64,000 bases of DNA from an uncultured Burkholderiales bacterium (GCA_945952065.1 CAMFGY010000004.1:124001-188000), one strand, 5' to 3'. Shown: positions 18,832 through 27,984, numbered from the stretch's first letter. Numbers and translations: made by a program. The notes: generated by a model from the letters alone, not told the origin.

Positions 18832-19788
18832 ATGCAAGCCATATTTGCCGTCACCCTGCCTTTTTTCGCCCTGGTCTTGTGCGGCTATTGGGCTGCCCAA
18901 CGCGGGGTGCTGGACCCCGCCGCGATTCCGGGCCTGAATGGTTTTGTGCTGTTCTTTGCCCTGCCCTGCCTGCTGTTCCGCTTCGGCCAAAGCATGCCCT
19001 TGGCCACGCTGCTCAACCCCTGGCTGTTGGGTCTGTACCTCTTGGCTGCCCTGCTGATGGTGGCCTTGACCCTCGCCCTGACATGGCGCCCGGCCCTGGG
19101 TTTGAAAGACGCCGCCTTTGGCGCCTTGGTGGCCGCATTTCCCAATACCGGCTTCATGGGCGTGCCCCTTTTGGTGGCTTTGCACGGGGATTCGGCGGCA
19201 GGGCCCGTGATCTGCACCATCTGGGTCGACCTGTTTTTCACCAGCTCGCTTTGCATCGCCCTGGCGCGCGCCCATGATGCCGGGCCCGGCAATGCCAAGC
19301 GGGCGGCGCTGCAGGCCTTGCGCGGCGCACTGTCCAATCCGCTGCCTTGGGCGATTGCCGCCGGGCTTGGCGTCGCCGCCCTGGGCTGGACGCTGCCCGG
19401 CCCGCTGGCCAGCATCCTCAAGATGTTGGGCGACGCTGCCACGCCGGTGGCCTTGTTCACCATCGGGGCCGTGCTCTGGCGCGCCGGCCAACAGGCCCAG
19501 CGCCGCACGCCGCCGGCGCAATACCTGCCGGTGGCCCTGCTCAAGCTGATCGCGCATCCGGCCCTGGTGATGGGCCTCGGGCTTGCCGCGCAATGGCTGG
19601 GCGCGCCCTTGGCAGATTTTGAGCTGAGGATGCTGACCCTGGCGGCCGCATTGCCCAGCGCCAGCAATGTCTCGATGCTGGCCGAGCGCTATGGCGCGGA
19701 CAATGGCCGGGTTGCGCGCATCATCTTGAGCTCCACCCTGTTGGCTTTTTTGAGCTTTTCGCTGCTGGCCAGCGCATTGGCCACATGA
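18832..19788 (+). CDS. AEC-family (auxin efflux carrier) transporter
   Basis: About 318 residues, nearly all in ten predicted membrane helices in two inverted blocks. The conserved FPNTGFMGVPLL motif in the first half and LAAALPSASNVSMLAERYG in the second half identify the AEC fold. Bacterial members move small organic acids; the substrate is not evident. It is divergent from the pseudokinase gene, and its stop overlaps the ATG of the peptidase gene (ATGA at 19785-19788). Confidence 0.87.
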   Translation: MQAIFAVTLPFFALVLCGYWAAQRGVLDPAAIPGLNGFVLFFALPCLLFRFGQSMPLATLLNPWLLGLYLLAALLMVALTLALTWRPALGLKDAAFGALVAAFPNTGFMGVPLLVALHGDSAAGPVICTIWVDLFFTSSLCIALARAHDAGPGNAKRAALQALRGALSNPLPWAIAAGLGVAALGWTLPGPLASILKMLGDAATPVALFTIGAVLWRAGQQAQRRTPPAQYLPVALLKLIAHPALVMGLGLAAQWLGAPLADFELRMLTLAAALPSASNVSMLAERYGADNGRVARIILSSTLLAFLSFSLLASALAT

Positions 19789-22412
19789 AGCCGGAGAGCC
19801 TCCCAGGGAGTCAGCCTCCCAGCGCTCACCCTGAAAGAGCCGCTTCTGATACGCTTTGCTGCCCGGTTTGGCCCCGCCCTTTTTTGCTGTTGTTGTTTGA
19901 CGTGCCCACCTCCTTTTTGTTGCGACCTCGCCTTCACGGCCTCAGCCGGCTTCGTCGCCAGATCGGACTGCTGACGACGGGGCTGGCCCTCCTCGCCTGC
20001 AGCACGGCTGCGCCGGCGGCCACCCAGCCCACGGTGTACCAGCAGCCCAGCAAGGCGGTGCGCGAGTTGCTGGACGCCCCCGCCCCCCCCAAACACCTGA
20101 TCTCACCGGATAAACAAACCCTGGCCCTGCTGGAGATGCGGCGCTTCAGCAGCTTGGCCGAGCTGGCCCGGCCGACGCGCAAGCTTGCGGGCCTGCGCTT
20201 TGAAGAGGCGACCGGCCTGCCCAGCCCGAGCAGCGCGATTCAAAGCCTGCGCCTGCGCCCCTTGCTCAACCCGCAGGCGCCGGAGCGGATTGTGGAATTG
20301 GGCGCCTTCAATCAAGCGGATGGCGGTTTCTTTCACAGCTTCAGCTGGTCGCCCGACGGCCAGCGCTTTTTGCTGGAGCGGCGCGGTGCCCAAAGCAATG
20401 AGCTCTGGGTGGGGGACAGCGCCAGCGCCCAGCTGCGCCGCGTGCCCGGCCTGAAGCTCAACCCCGTGCTCAGCCATGGTGAGATGGCTTGGTTGAACCC
20501 GCAAGAACTGGTGCTGCTGGCCGTGCCCGACAAACGCGGCAAAGCGCCCCCTGAGCCCAAGGTGCCGAATGCGCCGGTGGTGCGCGAAAGCAGTGGCCGC
20601 GCGTCACCGGAGCGCACCTATGCCGACCTGCTGAACTCGCCACACGACGAGGCCTTGCTGGAGCACTATGCGCTGTCGCAGCTGACCCGGGTGCATTTGC
20701 AAACCCTGCAAAGCAAGAAGCTGGGCGCGCCGGCCCTGTTCTTCAGCGTGGCCAGCATCGGCGACGACGACACCTTGTTGACCGAGCGCATCACCCGCCC
20801 CTTCAGCTACAGCCTGACCTGGGACGACTTCCCGCAGGTGGTGGAAGTGCGGCGCGCCGATGGCACGGTCTTGCGCGAGATCGCACGGCTGCCGCTCAAA
20901 CGCGGCGTGGCCATCAATGGCGTGCTGCCCGGCCCCCGGGTGTTCTATGCCTCGCCCAACCGCGACGGCGCGGTGTTCTGGGTGGAAGCGCTCGACGGCG
21001 GCAACCCCGCCAACCGGGTGCCGCACCGCGACCGCCTGATGCGCCTGGACCCGCCCTACACCGGCGATGCCCAAGAATTGCTGCGCATCCCCAACCGCTT
21101 CAGCGGCATGCGCTTTTTGGACGATGGCCAACAAGCCCTGCTGAGCGAGGAAGACCCCTTGCGAGCCTGGACCCGCAGCTATTTGCTGACCCTGCGCGGC
21201 GGCAGCGTCAGCACCCTGTACGAACACGCGCTGCGCGAACGCTACCGCCACCCCGGCACGCCCTTGATGCGCAGCGACCCGCAGCGCGGTCGCGCGCTGG
21301 CGCAAACCCAAGGCGGCGCCCTGCTGATGGTGGGCCAAGGCGCCAGCCCCAAGGGCGACCGGCCTTTTCTCGATCGCCTCAGTCTGCGCGACGGCAGCAC
21401 CCAGCGCCTGTTTCAGTCCAGCGACAAGGTGTTCGAGCAGCCGCTTGACCTCTTGCCCGGCAACCAGCTGCTGACCCTGCATGAGAGCATCAACAGCGCC
21501 CCCAGCCTGCATTTGCACACGCTGGCGAACAACGGCAACACCAATGGCAGCGCGGCCAACAACCACCGCAGCCTGAGCCAAGCGCCAAGCAGCCCGCCGG
21601 GCTTGCGCAAGATTCGCCGCGAGCTGGTGCACTTCAAGCGCGATGACGGCGTGGAGATGTCATTCTGGATGTATCTGCCGCCGGACTTCAAAGAGGGCGA
21701 ACCCCGGCCCACCTTGGTCTGGGCCTATCCGCTGGAGTTCAATGATGCGGCGCTGGCCGGCCAGGTCAGTGGCTCACCGAATCGTTACCCCAATTTCAGC
21801 GGCATCAGCCCGGTGCTGCTGGCCTTGGAAGGCTATGTGGTGTTGAACGACGCCACCATGCCCATCGTCGGTGATGCCAAAACCGTCAATGACGAGTTCA
21901 TCGAGCAAATCACGATGAGCGCGCGCGCCATCATCGACAAGGCCGAAGAGCTCGGCGTGACCGACCCCAAGCGCGTGGCCATCGGCGGCCACAGCTACGG
22001 CGCCTTCATGGCGGTGAACTTGCTGGCGCACACCGACCTCTTCAAGGTGGGCATTGCCCGCAGCGGCGCCTACAACCGGACGCTGACACCGTTTGGCTTT
22101 CAAAGCGAGCGCCGCTCCTTGTGGGATGCGCGCGAGACCTATTTGAAACTCTCGCCGCTCTTGTACGCCAACCAAATCAAAGAGCCGCTGCTCTTGATTC
22201 ATGGCGAAACCGACAACCGCTCCGGCACCCCGGCACTGCAAAGCGAGCGCCTGTATCAGGCGCTGGTGGGCACCGGTGGCACGGTGCGTTATGTGCTGCT
22301 GCCCTTGGAAGCCCATGGCTACAACGCCAGGGAATCGGTCGGCCATGTGCAATGGGAAATGCGGCAGTGGCTGAAGCACTACCTGGGTGAAGCCAAACCA
22401 GCTGCGCGCTGA
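19785..22412 (+). CDS. exported prolyl oligopeptidase-family (S9) serine peptidase
   Basis: Up to 875 residues. A long N-terminal beta-propeller-like region precedes a C-terminal alpha/beta-hydrolase peptidase domain with the nucleophile motif GGHSYGAFMA, the aspartate in LLIHGETDNRSG and the histidine in LEAHGYNARES. This resembles S9 glutamyl-endopeptidase-like proteins. A hydrophobic signal region (IGLLTTGLALLACSTAAPA) with a possible lipobox cysteine begins only ~60 residues in, so the real start may be an internal TTG or GTG instead of ATG 19785. The ATG gives ATGA coupling with the AEC gene and is retained here. Confidence 0.85.
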   Translation: MKPESLPGSQPPSAHPERAASDTLCCPVWPRPFLLLLFDVPTSFLLRPRLHGLSRLRRQIGLLTTGLALLACSTAAPAATQPTVYQQPSKAVRELLDAPAPPKHLISPDKQTLALLEMRRFSSLAELARPTRKLAGLRFEEATGLPSPSSAIQSLRLRPLLNPQAPERIVELGAFNQADGGFFHSFSWSPDGQRFLLERRGAQSNELWVGDSASAQLRRVPGLKLNPVLSHGEMAWLNPQELVLLAVPDKRGKAPPEPKVPNAPVVRESSGRASPERTYADLLNSPHDEALLEHYALSQLTRVHLQTLQSKKLGAPALFFSVASIGDDDTLLTERITRPFSYSLTWDDFPQVVEVRRADGTVLREIARLPLKRGVAINGVLPGPRVFYASPNRDGAVFWVEALDGGNPANRVPHRDRLMRLDPPYTGDAQELLRIPNRFSGMRFLDDGQQALLSEEDPLRAWTRSYLLTLRGGSVSTLYEHALRERYRHPGTPLMRSDPQRGRALAQTQGGALLMVGQGASPKGDRPFLDRLSLRDGSTQRLFQSSDKVFEQPLDLLPGNQLLTLHESINSAPSLHLHTLANNGNTNGSAANNHRSLSQAPSSPPGLRKIRRELVHFKRDDGVEMSFWMYLPPDFKEGEPRPTLVWAYPLEFNDAALAGQVSGSPNRYPNFSGISPVLLALEGYVVLNDATMPIVGDAKTVNDEFIEQITMSARAIIDKAEELGVTDPKRVAIGGHSYGAFMAVNLLAHTDLFKVGIARSGAYNRTLTPFGFQSERRSLWDARETYLKLSPLLYANQIKEPLLLIHGETDNRSGTPALQSERLYQALVGTGGTVRYVLLPLEAHGYNARESVGHVQWEMRQWLKHYLGEAKPAAR

Positions 22413-22465
22413 GGACACACCCGCCCGGTGGGACCGATTGCATCGCCACCCTCGGCCACAGGGCC

Positions 22466-24307
22466 TCAACACAAGGTGCTGAGTTCTTGGGTTTGGCTTA
22501 ACTCGCTGGTCTGGCTGACTTGTGTATCTCCCGGCTGGCGTTGCGGCAACACAATGTGAAAGACTGCGCCACCGCCTCTTCGGTTTTCCGCGTAAATGCG
22601 GCCGTTGTGCACTTCGACAATCTTTCGACAAATGGCCAGACCCAAACCGGTGCCGCCGGAACCATCCTTGGTCTGACTCGATTGAACAAAGGCCTCGAAG
22701 ATCTGCTCAGACTCCCCGCCCGGAATTCCGGGCCCTTGGTCCGCCACGCTGAGGTGGATTTCCCCGGCGGCATTCAAGCCCGCCACCACGTCTATGGAGG
22801 CCGCGTCGGGTGAGAACTTGATGGCATTGGCCATGACATTGCGCACCACCTGTTGGAAGCGCAGTGGGTCCACCTTGGCCATCAAGGGCTGCATGGGCAT
22901 GCGGGTGGACAGTTGAAGGTAGCGCTTGGCCATCAAGGGCTCAAGTTCTTGCAAAACAGCTTGAATGGGGCCGCGCAGATCGCAGGTTTCCAGGTCAAAA
23001 GTGCCCACCGAGCTTTCGATCTTGGACACATCCAACAAGTCATTGACCAGCGCGAGCATGCGTTGACCGGCTGCATACACATCGCTGAACATACCGGCCA
23101 ATTTGGGATCCGCGCGGCCGCGCACCATGCCCAACTCCGAGAAGCCCAAAATGGCTTGCAAGGGCGTGCGCAACTCATGGCTGATGTTGGCGATGAACTC
23201 GGATTTGGCTCGCGAAGCTTCTTGCGCTTCATCCCGTGCTTCACGGGTGGCCCGCTCTATCGCCCGGAAATTGCTGACATCCATCAGCGTGCATAGGATT
23301 CCGGCGACGCCGCCATTCAAATCCGGCACCAGTACTTTGGTGATCAACATATCGCGGCGCACCCCATCGTGCTGCAGCAGTTGATGCTCATAGCTGGTGC
23401 GTCCACCGCGCGCCAGCAAGCGGCGATCATGTTGGGCATGGAGTTCCCGCTCCGCTTCGCTCAAATCGTCGCCCACAGAGGTACCCAAGACTTCGGCGCG
23501 CTTGCGCCCCATGAACTCTTCCCAGGCATGGTTGACGGTGACATACCTGCCTTGGGCATCAAACATAGACACTGGCAAAGGGCTGATCTCTTGCAGCAAG
23601 GCGGAAAAGGCAAGTTGCTGTTGCAATTTGCCTTGCGCCTCATAGCGCTCGGTCACGTCAACCGCGCTGCCCGCAAACCCCACCAAATGCCCCGCCTCAA
23701 ACAGCGGCAAGACCGCAAGTTCACAGCGGCGTTGCCGGCCCTCGGGGGACTTCAACGACACCTCGATTTTGCGCTCGGCCCCGTGCGGGTCGAGGCTTTG
23801 GGGCGCCGTCGGCGACACCGGTTGGAGCAAGGACTGCACCTGTGCCCGATCCTCCTCCTCGACCAAGTCCACCAAGCGCATGCCCACGGCTTCATCCAGT
23901 CGCTTGCGGCTGACACGCGCCCAGCGGGCATTGACATAGGTGATGACGCCAGCGGCGTCCACCCGGAACACCAATTCCTGCAAGCTGCGCAGCAAGACGC
24001 GCTGCTCTTGTTCGCGCTGCGCTAGACGGCGATGAGCGACATCCAGGGCATGACGCGCCCGCCGACCCGCCCGACATTCATAAAGCGCCATGCCCAGCAG
24101 CAGCAGCAAACACATATCCCCCAGAAGCTTCGCATTGATTGAGGTGTCCATGTGCATAGAAGCCGGCCCGGAGATCATTGCGCCAGACACGTGCATGACA
24201 AACAGCACGACCGTCACAGCAGCCGCGATCAACCACCACAAAGGTTTGACGGGGTGGCTGGGGCCACCAGGCGCCGAAAGCTCTTCTTTGGACAGAACGT
24301 TTTTCAT
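22466..24307 (-). CDS. membrane PAS-PAS sensor histidine kinase
   Basis: A 613-residue kinase: two N-terminal membrane helices, a short linker, two PAS domains (about 100-225 and 235-355), HisKA with His377 in ISHELRTPLQ, then HATPase with NVMANAIKF, DQGPGIPGG and GTGLGLAI. It carries no receiver of its own. ATG 24307 is preceded by AAGGAG at 8 bp spacing, which settles the start; the frame is open further upstream. The C-terminus is odd, with Gln/Ser/Thr-rich repeats (QVSQTSELSQTQELS). It lies just downstream of the HD-GYP gene and near three receiver proteins, which are likely partners. Confidence 0.92.
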   Translation of the reverse strand: MKNVLSKEELSAPGGPSHPVKPLWWLIAAAVTVVLFVMHVSGAMISGPASMHMDTSINAKLLGDMCLLLLLGMALYECRAGRRARHALDVAHRRLAQREQEQRVLLRSLQELVFRVDAAGVITYVNARWARVSRKRLDEAVGMRLVDLVEEEDRAQVQSLLQPVSPTAPQSLDPHGAERKIEVSLKSPEGRQRRCELAVLPLFEAGHLVGFAGSAVDVTERYEAQGKLQQQLAFSALLQEISPLPVSMFDAQGRYVTVNHAWEEFMGRKRAEVLGTSVGDDLSEAERELHAQHDRRLLARGGRTSYEHQLLQHDGVRRDMLITKVLVPDLNGGVAGILCTLMDVSNFRAIERATREARDEAQEASRAKSEFIANISHELRTPLQAILGFSELGMVRGRADPKLAGMFSDVYAAGQRMLALVNDLLDVSKIESSVGTFDLETCDLRGPIQAVLQELEPLMAKRYLQLSTRMPMQPLMAKVDPLRFQQVVRNVMANAIKFSPDAASIDVVAGLNAAGEIHLSVADQGPGIPGGESEQIFEAFVQSSQTKDGSGGTGLGLAICRKIVEVHNGRIYAENRRGGGAVFHIVLPQRQPGDTQVSQTSELSQTQELSTLC

Positions 24308-24353
24308 CACAAGGACTCCTTGCTCAGGCGCTACCTCGCCTTCAATGCGGGAA

Positions 24354-25160
24354 TCAATCCGTCGATTCGACCAAGTCTTCAAAGCTTGGCGGTTCCCGAT
24401 TGATGCGCTCGCGAAGCTCGATCAATGCCGGCGCATGCGCGACGATCAGATCCACCAAATGCGGATCAAAAGCCAAACCGCGCTGGTCTTTCAGCATCTG
24501 TAGCGCCTGCTCATCAGGCAAGGCTGGGCGATAGCAGCGGTCCATGGTCAGGGCATCAAAAAAGTCCACCACGCCCACAATGCGCCCGGTGAGAGGAATG
24601 GCCTCACCGGCCAGCCCCACGGGATAGCCTGCACCGTCCCAACGCTCATGATGCGTCATGGCCACCTCGGCCGCCATCTTGAACAAGGGCACTCGCGAGC
24701 GGCCCAAAATTTCGGCCCCAATCAAGGGGTGCTTGTTCATCACCTGGCGTTCTTCGGGTGTGTAAGCCCCCGGCTTTTTGAGCACCGCGTCGGGCACGCC
24801 AATCTTGCCAATGTCGTGCATCGGCGCGGCCCGCCGCAACATTTGCGCAAAACTGCGCGTTTGCCCGGCGAGCAGTGCCAAGGCCTCGGCCATGAAACCG
24901 ATCCTCAGAATATGGACACCGGTGTCGTCATCACGAAACTCTGCCGCCAAGGACAGGCGCAGCAAGGCGTCATGATGGGCACGCGCTACCTCCCGCAGGG
25001 CTTGATTGCGCTCGCGATACATGCGCCCCAGATCTGCAATGATGCATTCCATCTGGGCGGTGGCTGCATCGTCAAACACTCTGCTGCAACCGGGCTCTCC
25101 TGGCATGAGGAGGGTGGCCGTCGACGGCGACGCAAGAACAGGGCTGGCACTGGTCAACAT
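24354..25160 (-). CDS. HD-GYP domain cyclic-di-GMP phosphodiesterase
   Basis: A 268-residue protein with an N-terminal ~45-residue leader, a short helical linker and an HD-GYP domain: the metal HD pair in MHDIGKIGVPD, a histidine in NKHPLIGAEI, HHERWDGAGYPVGL (the GYP signature) and VVDFFDALTMDR. These enzymes break down cyclic di-GMP. It lacks its own receiver, but a single-domain receiver (25192) is encoded 31 bp upstream, so the two together mimic an RpfG-type regulator split in two. It is likely co-transcribed with that receiver and with the histidine kinase. Confidence 0.9.
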   Translation of the reverse strand: MLTSASPVLASPSTATLLMPGEPGCSRVFDDAATAQMECIIADLGRMYRERNQALREVARAHHDALLRLSLAAEFRDDDTGVHILRIGFMAEALALLAGQTRSFAQMLRRAAPMHDIGKIGVPDAVLKKPGAYTPEERQVMNKHPLIGAEILGRSRVPLFKMAAEVAMTHHERWDGAGYPVGLAGEAIPLTGRIVGVVDFFDALTMDRCYRPALPDEQALQMLKDQRGLAFDPHLVDLIVAHAPALIELRERINREPPSFEDLVESTD

Positions 25161-25191
25161 GATGGGCTCACTCTTGGGCTGACTGTTTCTT

Positions 25192-25563
25192 TCATTCCGC
25201 CAACCACAGCTGCGACAGGCTGTCGATCAATTGCAGAGGGCTGAAGGGCTTGACCAGATAGGTGTCAGCGCCGGCTTGCTGTCCGGCTTCGCGATCTCGG
25301 GCCTGGCCACGGGCACTGACCACCATCACATGGGTGTCGCGCAGTTCGGGATCGGCCTTGATGCGGCGGCACACTTCCAGCCCATCCACCGGGCCGGGCA
25401 TCATCACATCGGTCAGCACAAAGTCAGGCCGCACTTGGCGGGCAATGCGCAGCGCTGACTCACCGTCCTCAGCCTCGTGGATGTCGTAGTCCTCGAATTC
25501 CAAGGTCATGCGAATCAGGCGACGGATGTCGGCATGGTCGTCAACCAACAAGATCTTTTTCAT
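25192..25563 (-). CDS. single-domain response regulator (CheY-like)
   Basis: A 123-residue stand-alone receiver with acidic pocket LLVDDHAD, phosphoacceptor Asp52 in FVLTDVMMPG, the threonine/serine position in VMVVSARG and lysine in YLVKPFSP. ATG 25563 is preferred over ATG 25569 because AGGAG is 6 bp from the former but touches the latter. With no output domain it probably signals by protein contact, perhaps to the HD-GYP protein encoded just downstream. Divergent from the HTH-receiver gene. Confidence 0.92.
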   Translation of the reverse strand: MKKILLVDDHADIRRLIRMTLEFEDYDIHEAEDGESALRIARQVRPDFVLTDVMMPGPVDGLEVCRRIKADPELRDTHVMVVSARGQARDREAGQQAGADTYLVKPFSPLQLIDSLSQLWLAE

Positions 25564-25640
25564 TACCATCTCCTGCTTAGTCACAACGTGTAGCAAAGAT
25601 ATCATTTCTATCAATTGTGTTCGCATGAAATCCTGCATTC

Positions 25641-25661
25641 TTTGGCCGATATTCGGCAAAA
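25641..25661. promoter_or_regulatory. palindrome just upstream of the HTH-receiver gene
   Basis: TTT-g-GCCGA-TAT-TCGGC-a-AAA: 8 of 9 arm bases are complementary around a TAT centre. It ends 8 bp before ATG 25669, where a Shine-Dalgarno sequence would normally be and none is visible. It fits an operator, possibly bound by the HTH protein it precedes, which would also affect the divergent receiver gene. Confidence 0.45.
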
Positions 25662-25668
25662 TCGCACA

Positions 25669-26322
25669 ATGACTTCACGAGATCGAATCAAAGACAAAGC
25701 AGGGCAAGACTTCAGCACCCTGGAGGTGGCGCAGCGTCTAGGCATGGCCGTGCGCTCGATTCAGCTGATGGTGGACCGGGGTGAGTTGACAGCTTGGAAG
25801 ACCCCTGGAGGCCACCGTCGCATCGACCGTGCCTCGGTTGAGGCCTGGTTGGAACGTCGCTCCAGCAGTGGCGCCATGCCTTTGGACGAAACGGGCACCA
25901 GCACAGCCAAACCCTCCAGCGCGACCGGCAAGTCTCGGCAAAGCCTTTTGCTGATCGAGGACTCGGTGCATTTTCAGAAGCTGGTCAGTCTGCTGATCCA
26001 ACAGCAATTCCCCGCGCTGGATTTGCACATCGCCAATGACGGCATCGTGGGGCTGGCCCTGTGCGGCCAGTTGCAACCCGATATCCTGATCGTCGACATC
26101 TTGCTGCCAGGCATCGACGGCCCGACCCTGATCACCAGCCTGCGCTCTCAGCCGCAATTTGCTGGCAGTCAGTTGATTGTGTTGACCTCGCTGGACGAAG
26201 CGCAGCGGGCGCCCTACGCATTTGCGCTCAGCGGGGTGCCTGTGGTTCACAAGCCGCGTCTGGTGATGGATCTGCCTCCGCTGCTTTTGTCCATGGCCAG
26301 CAAAGCGGCCAACCCTAACTGA
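25669..26322 (+). CDS. HTH (MerR/excisionase-like) - receiver fusion regulator
   Basis: A 217-residue protein with an unusual domain order. Residues ~14-65 form a winged-helix DNA-binding domain of the excisionase/BldC type (LEVAQRLGMAVRSIQLMVDR, then TPGGHRRIDRASVEAWL). After a Ser/Thr-rich linker comes a receiver with LLLIEDSV, Asp143 in LIVDILLPGID, VLTSLDE and Lys195 in VHKPR. Most response regulators have the receiver first. The start at ATG 25669 keeps the HTH at the N-terminus. It sits 8 bp before the receiver-HPt gene, so the two are an operon. Confidence 0.88.
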   Translation: MTSRDRIKDKAGQDFSTLEVAQRLGMAVRSIQLMVDRGELTAWKTPGGHRRIDRASVEAWLERRSSSGAMPLDETGTSTAKPSSATGKSRQSLLLIEDSVHFQKLVSLLIQQQFPALDLHIANDGIVGLALCGQLQPDILIVDILLPGIDGPTLITSLRSQPQFAGSQLIVLTSLDEAQRAPYAFALSGVPVVHKPRLVMDLPPLLLSMASKAANPN

Positions 26323-26330
26323 GCAAGCCC

Positions 26331-27089
26331 ATGGTCGCACGAGTGCTGCTGGTGGAAGACAACCTGGCCTTGCAGCAATTCGTGGCCATGGCCTTAGAAG
26401 ACGTGGCGCTGGAATTGCAGATTTGTGCCTCCGTCAGCGCCGCCCTGCAGTCCCTGGCGCAGGCCCCCGTAGACCTTGTGATCACCGATTTGTCGCTGCC
26501 CGGTCGCAGCGGACACGAACTGTTGGCTGAATTGCAAGCCCAGCCTCATCTGCGTGCAGGCGCGCGCGTGGTGGTGTACAGCGCTGCGCAGGCGCAAGCC
26601 ACCCAGCAACAACTGCGCAAATTCAAGATTTGGCGGTACTTGACCAAGCCCTGCCCGCTTGCCACCCTACAGGCCTGCGTACGTGAGGCCCTGGCGGCCC
26701 CCGGAGAATCAATCGTCGACACGCCGACGTACGACCAGGCCGCCGTGCAAGCGGCGATTGCGCACAACTTCAGTGGCAATCTGGCGCTGTACCAATCGTT
26801 TCGCGCATCGTGCCAGCAACAGTTTCCTGCCGATATTCAAACGGGTGAGCAGGCCTGCACCAAAGCCGATGGATTGGCCTTGCGGCATCTCGCTCACACT
26901 TTGAAAAGTGTGCTGATGATTCTGGGCTTGAATGCCGCAGGGGCAAGAGCCGAAGAACTCGAGCTACTGCTGGAACGAAGTATGGAACTCGGTGAAGCTT
27001 GGCCCAAGGCGGCCGAAGCGCATTGGGCGGCGCTGCGGGCCCATCTGCTGAGCCCTGAGCTTCGAAGCTGGCAAGCACCCAGCACATGA
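26331..27089 (+). CDS. receiver - HPt phosphotransfer protein
   Basis: A 252-residue protein: receiver at residues ~3-120 (LLVEDNLA, Asp53 in VITDLSLPGRSG, YLTKPCP) and a C-terminal histidine phosphotransfer domain from ~140 with the phospho-His189 in HLAHTLKSVLMILG. The HPt could pass phosphate between the PAS kinase at 22466 and one of the neighbouring receivers. Hybrid kinases usually carry such parts on one chain; here they are separate. It is co-transcribed with the HTH-receiver gene and converges on a PEP-CTERM gene. Confidence 0.88.
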   Translation: MVARVLLVEDNLALQQFVAMALEDVALELQICASVSAALQSLAQAPVDLVITDLSLPGRSGHELLAELQAQPHLRAGARVVVYSAAQAQATQQQLRKFKIWRYLTKPCPLATLQACVREALAAPGESIVDTPTYDQAAVQAAIAHNFSGNLALYQSFRASCQQQFPADIQTGEQACTKADGLALRHLAHTLKSVLMILGLNAAGARAEELELLLERSMELGEAWPKAAEAHWAALRAHLLSPELRSWQAPST

Positions 27090-27108
27090 ATCCGCAGAGC
27101 GCTGCAAC

Positions 27109-27984
27109 TCAAACCGTCCGACGACGCTGCAGGTGCAAGATCAGCAGCAAGCCAAGAAGGGACATGAGGCCGGCGGAAGGCTCCGGAACGGCACTGATCG
27201 AGAAATCATGCCCGCTGGCGCCGACCGTGTTCAGCCCGGCTTGCGAGGCTTGCAAATAGAAATTGGCCGTGTGCCCAAAATCGGACTGCGCCCAATGGGC
27301 CAGCGTAGCGCTGGAGTCGACCGAAGCGGCGGCATACAACATGCCGGTCACGAGAAGATCATGCCCGACCTCGGTGTCCAGGGCCACGCGGTACCACCCC
27401 GTGCTTTGGTTCTTGGCATTCCAGCTGAAGATTTTTTCCGCGCGACTGACCTTGTCGATGAGACGAATCTCGGCCATGCCGTCAGACACCAAGTGACCGC
27501 CCAGCTCAAAACTCGGTTGGCTGATTTGTCCTTCGATCCACAGATGCAAGGCATAGCGCACCGGCGACCCCGGCGCCAGACCGGCGCCACTGACCGTCAC
27601 CGTGTCAGCAAAAGTCGCCTGGGCCGTGCCGAATGAATAGCCGTAGTAGTGCGGCTCGGGAATCCCACTCGGATAGCCGGACTCCGCAAAGGCCTTGAGG
27701 CGGCCGATCGACGCCTCCAAAGAGGCCTTGCCATACCCTGAATTGCTGACTTGCGATGACTCGCTCAGGGTCTGAGTCTGCTTCGCTTCAGGCCTGTCAT
27801 AGAAGTTGAAATCAGCGGCATGCTGCTGATCCTCCCGCGGGCCGGGCGAAAACAAGGTCGCCAGTGTGTTGACATTGCCGGTGATCTGATAACTCTGCGC
27901 CTGCGCAGCAACAGAGCTCCCCAAAATCAGCACGCTCAACGCTGTGGCCCGTAGGCCGGGGCCAAAACCCAGTTTCTTCATCAT
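27109..27984 (-). CDS. PEP-CTERM sorted exported protein
   Basis: A 291-residue secreted protein: signal peptide (LRATALSVLILGSSVAAQA), a beta-rich body without recognised domain, and a C-terminal PEP-CTERM tail (VPEPSAGLM, hydrophobic helix, RRRTV). Such tails are cut and anchored by exosortase, usually in bacteria with an exopolysaccharide matrix. ATG 27984 has AAGGAG 7 bp upstream. The frame opens further upstream but that extension would precede the signal peptide. Body features (EIRLIDKVSRAEKIFSW) give no function. Confidence 0.85.
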   Translation of the reverse strand: MMKKLGFGPGLRATALSVLILGSSVAAQAQSYQITGNVNTLATLFSPGPREDQQHAADFNFYDRPEAKQTQTLSESSQVSNSGYGKASLEASIGRLKAFAESGYPSGIPEPHYYGYSFGTAQATFADTVTVSGAGLAPGSPVRYALHLWIEGQISQPSFELGGHLVSDGMAEIRLIDKVSRAEKIFSWNAKNQSTGWYRVALDTEVGHDLLVTGMLYAAASVDSSATLAHWAQSDFGHTANFYLQASQAGLNTVGASGHDFSISAVPEPSAGLMSLLGLLLILHLQRRRTV

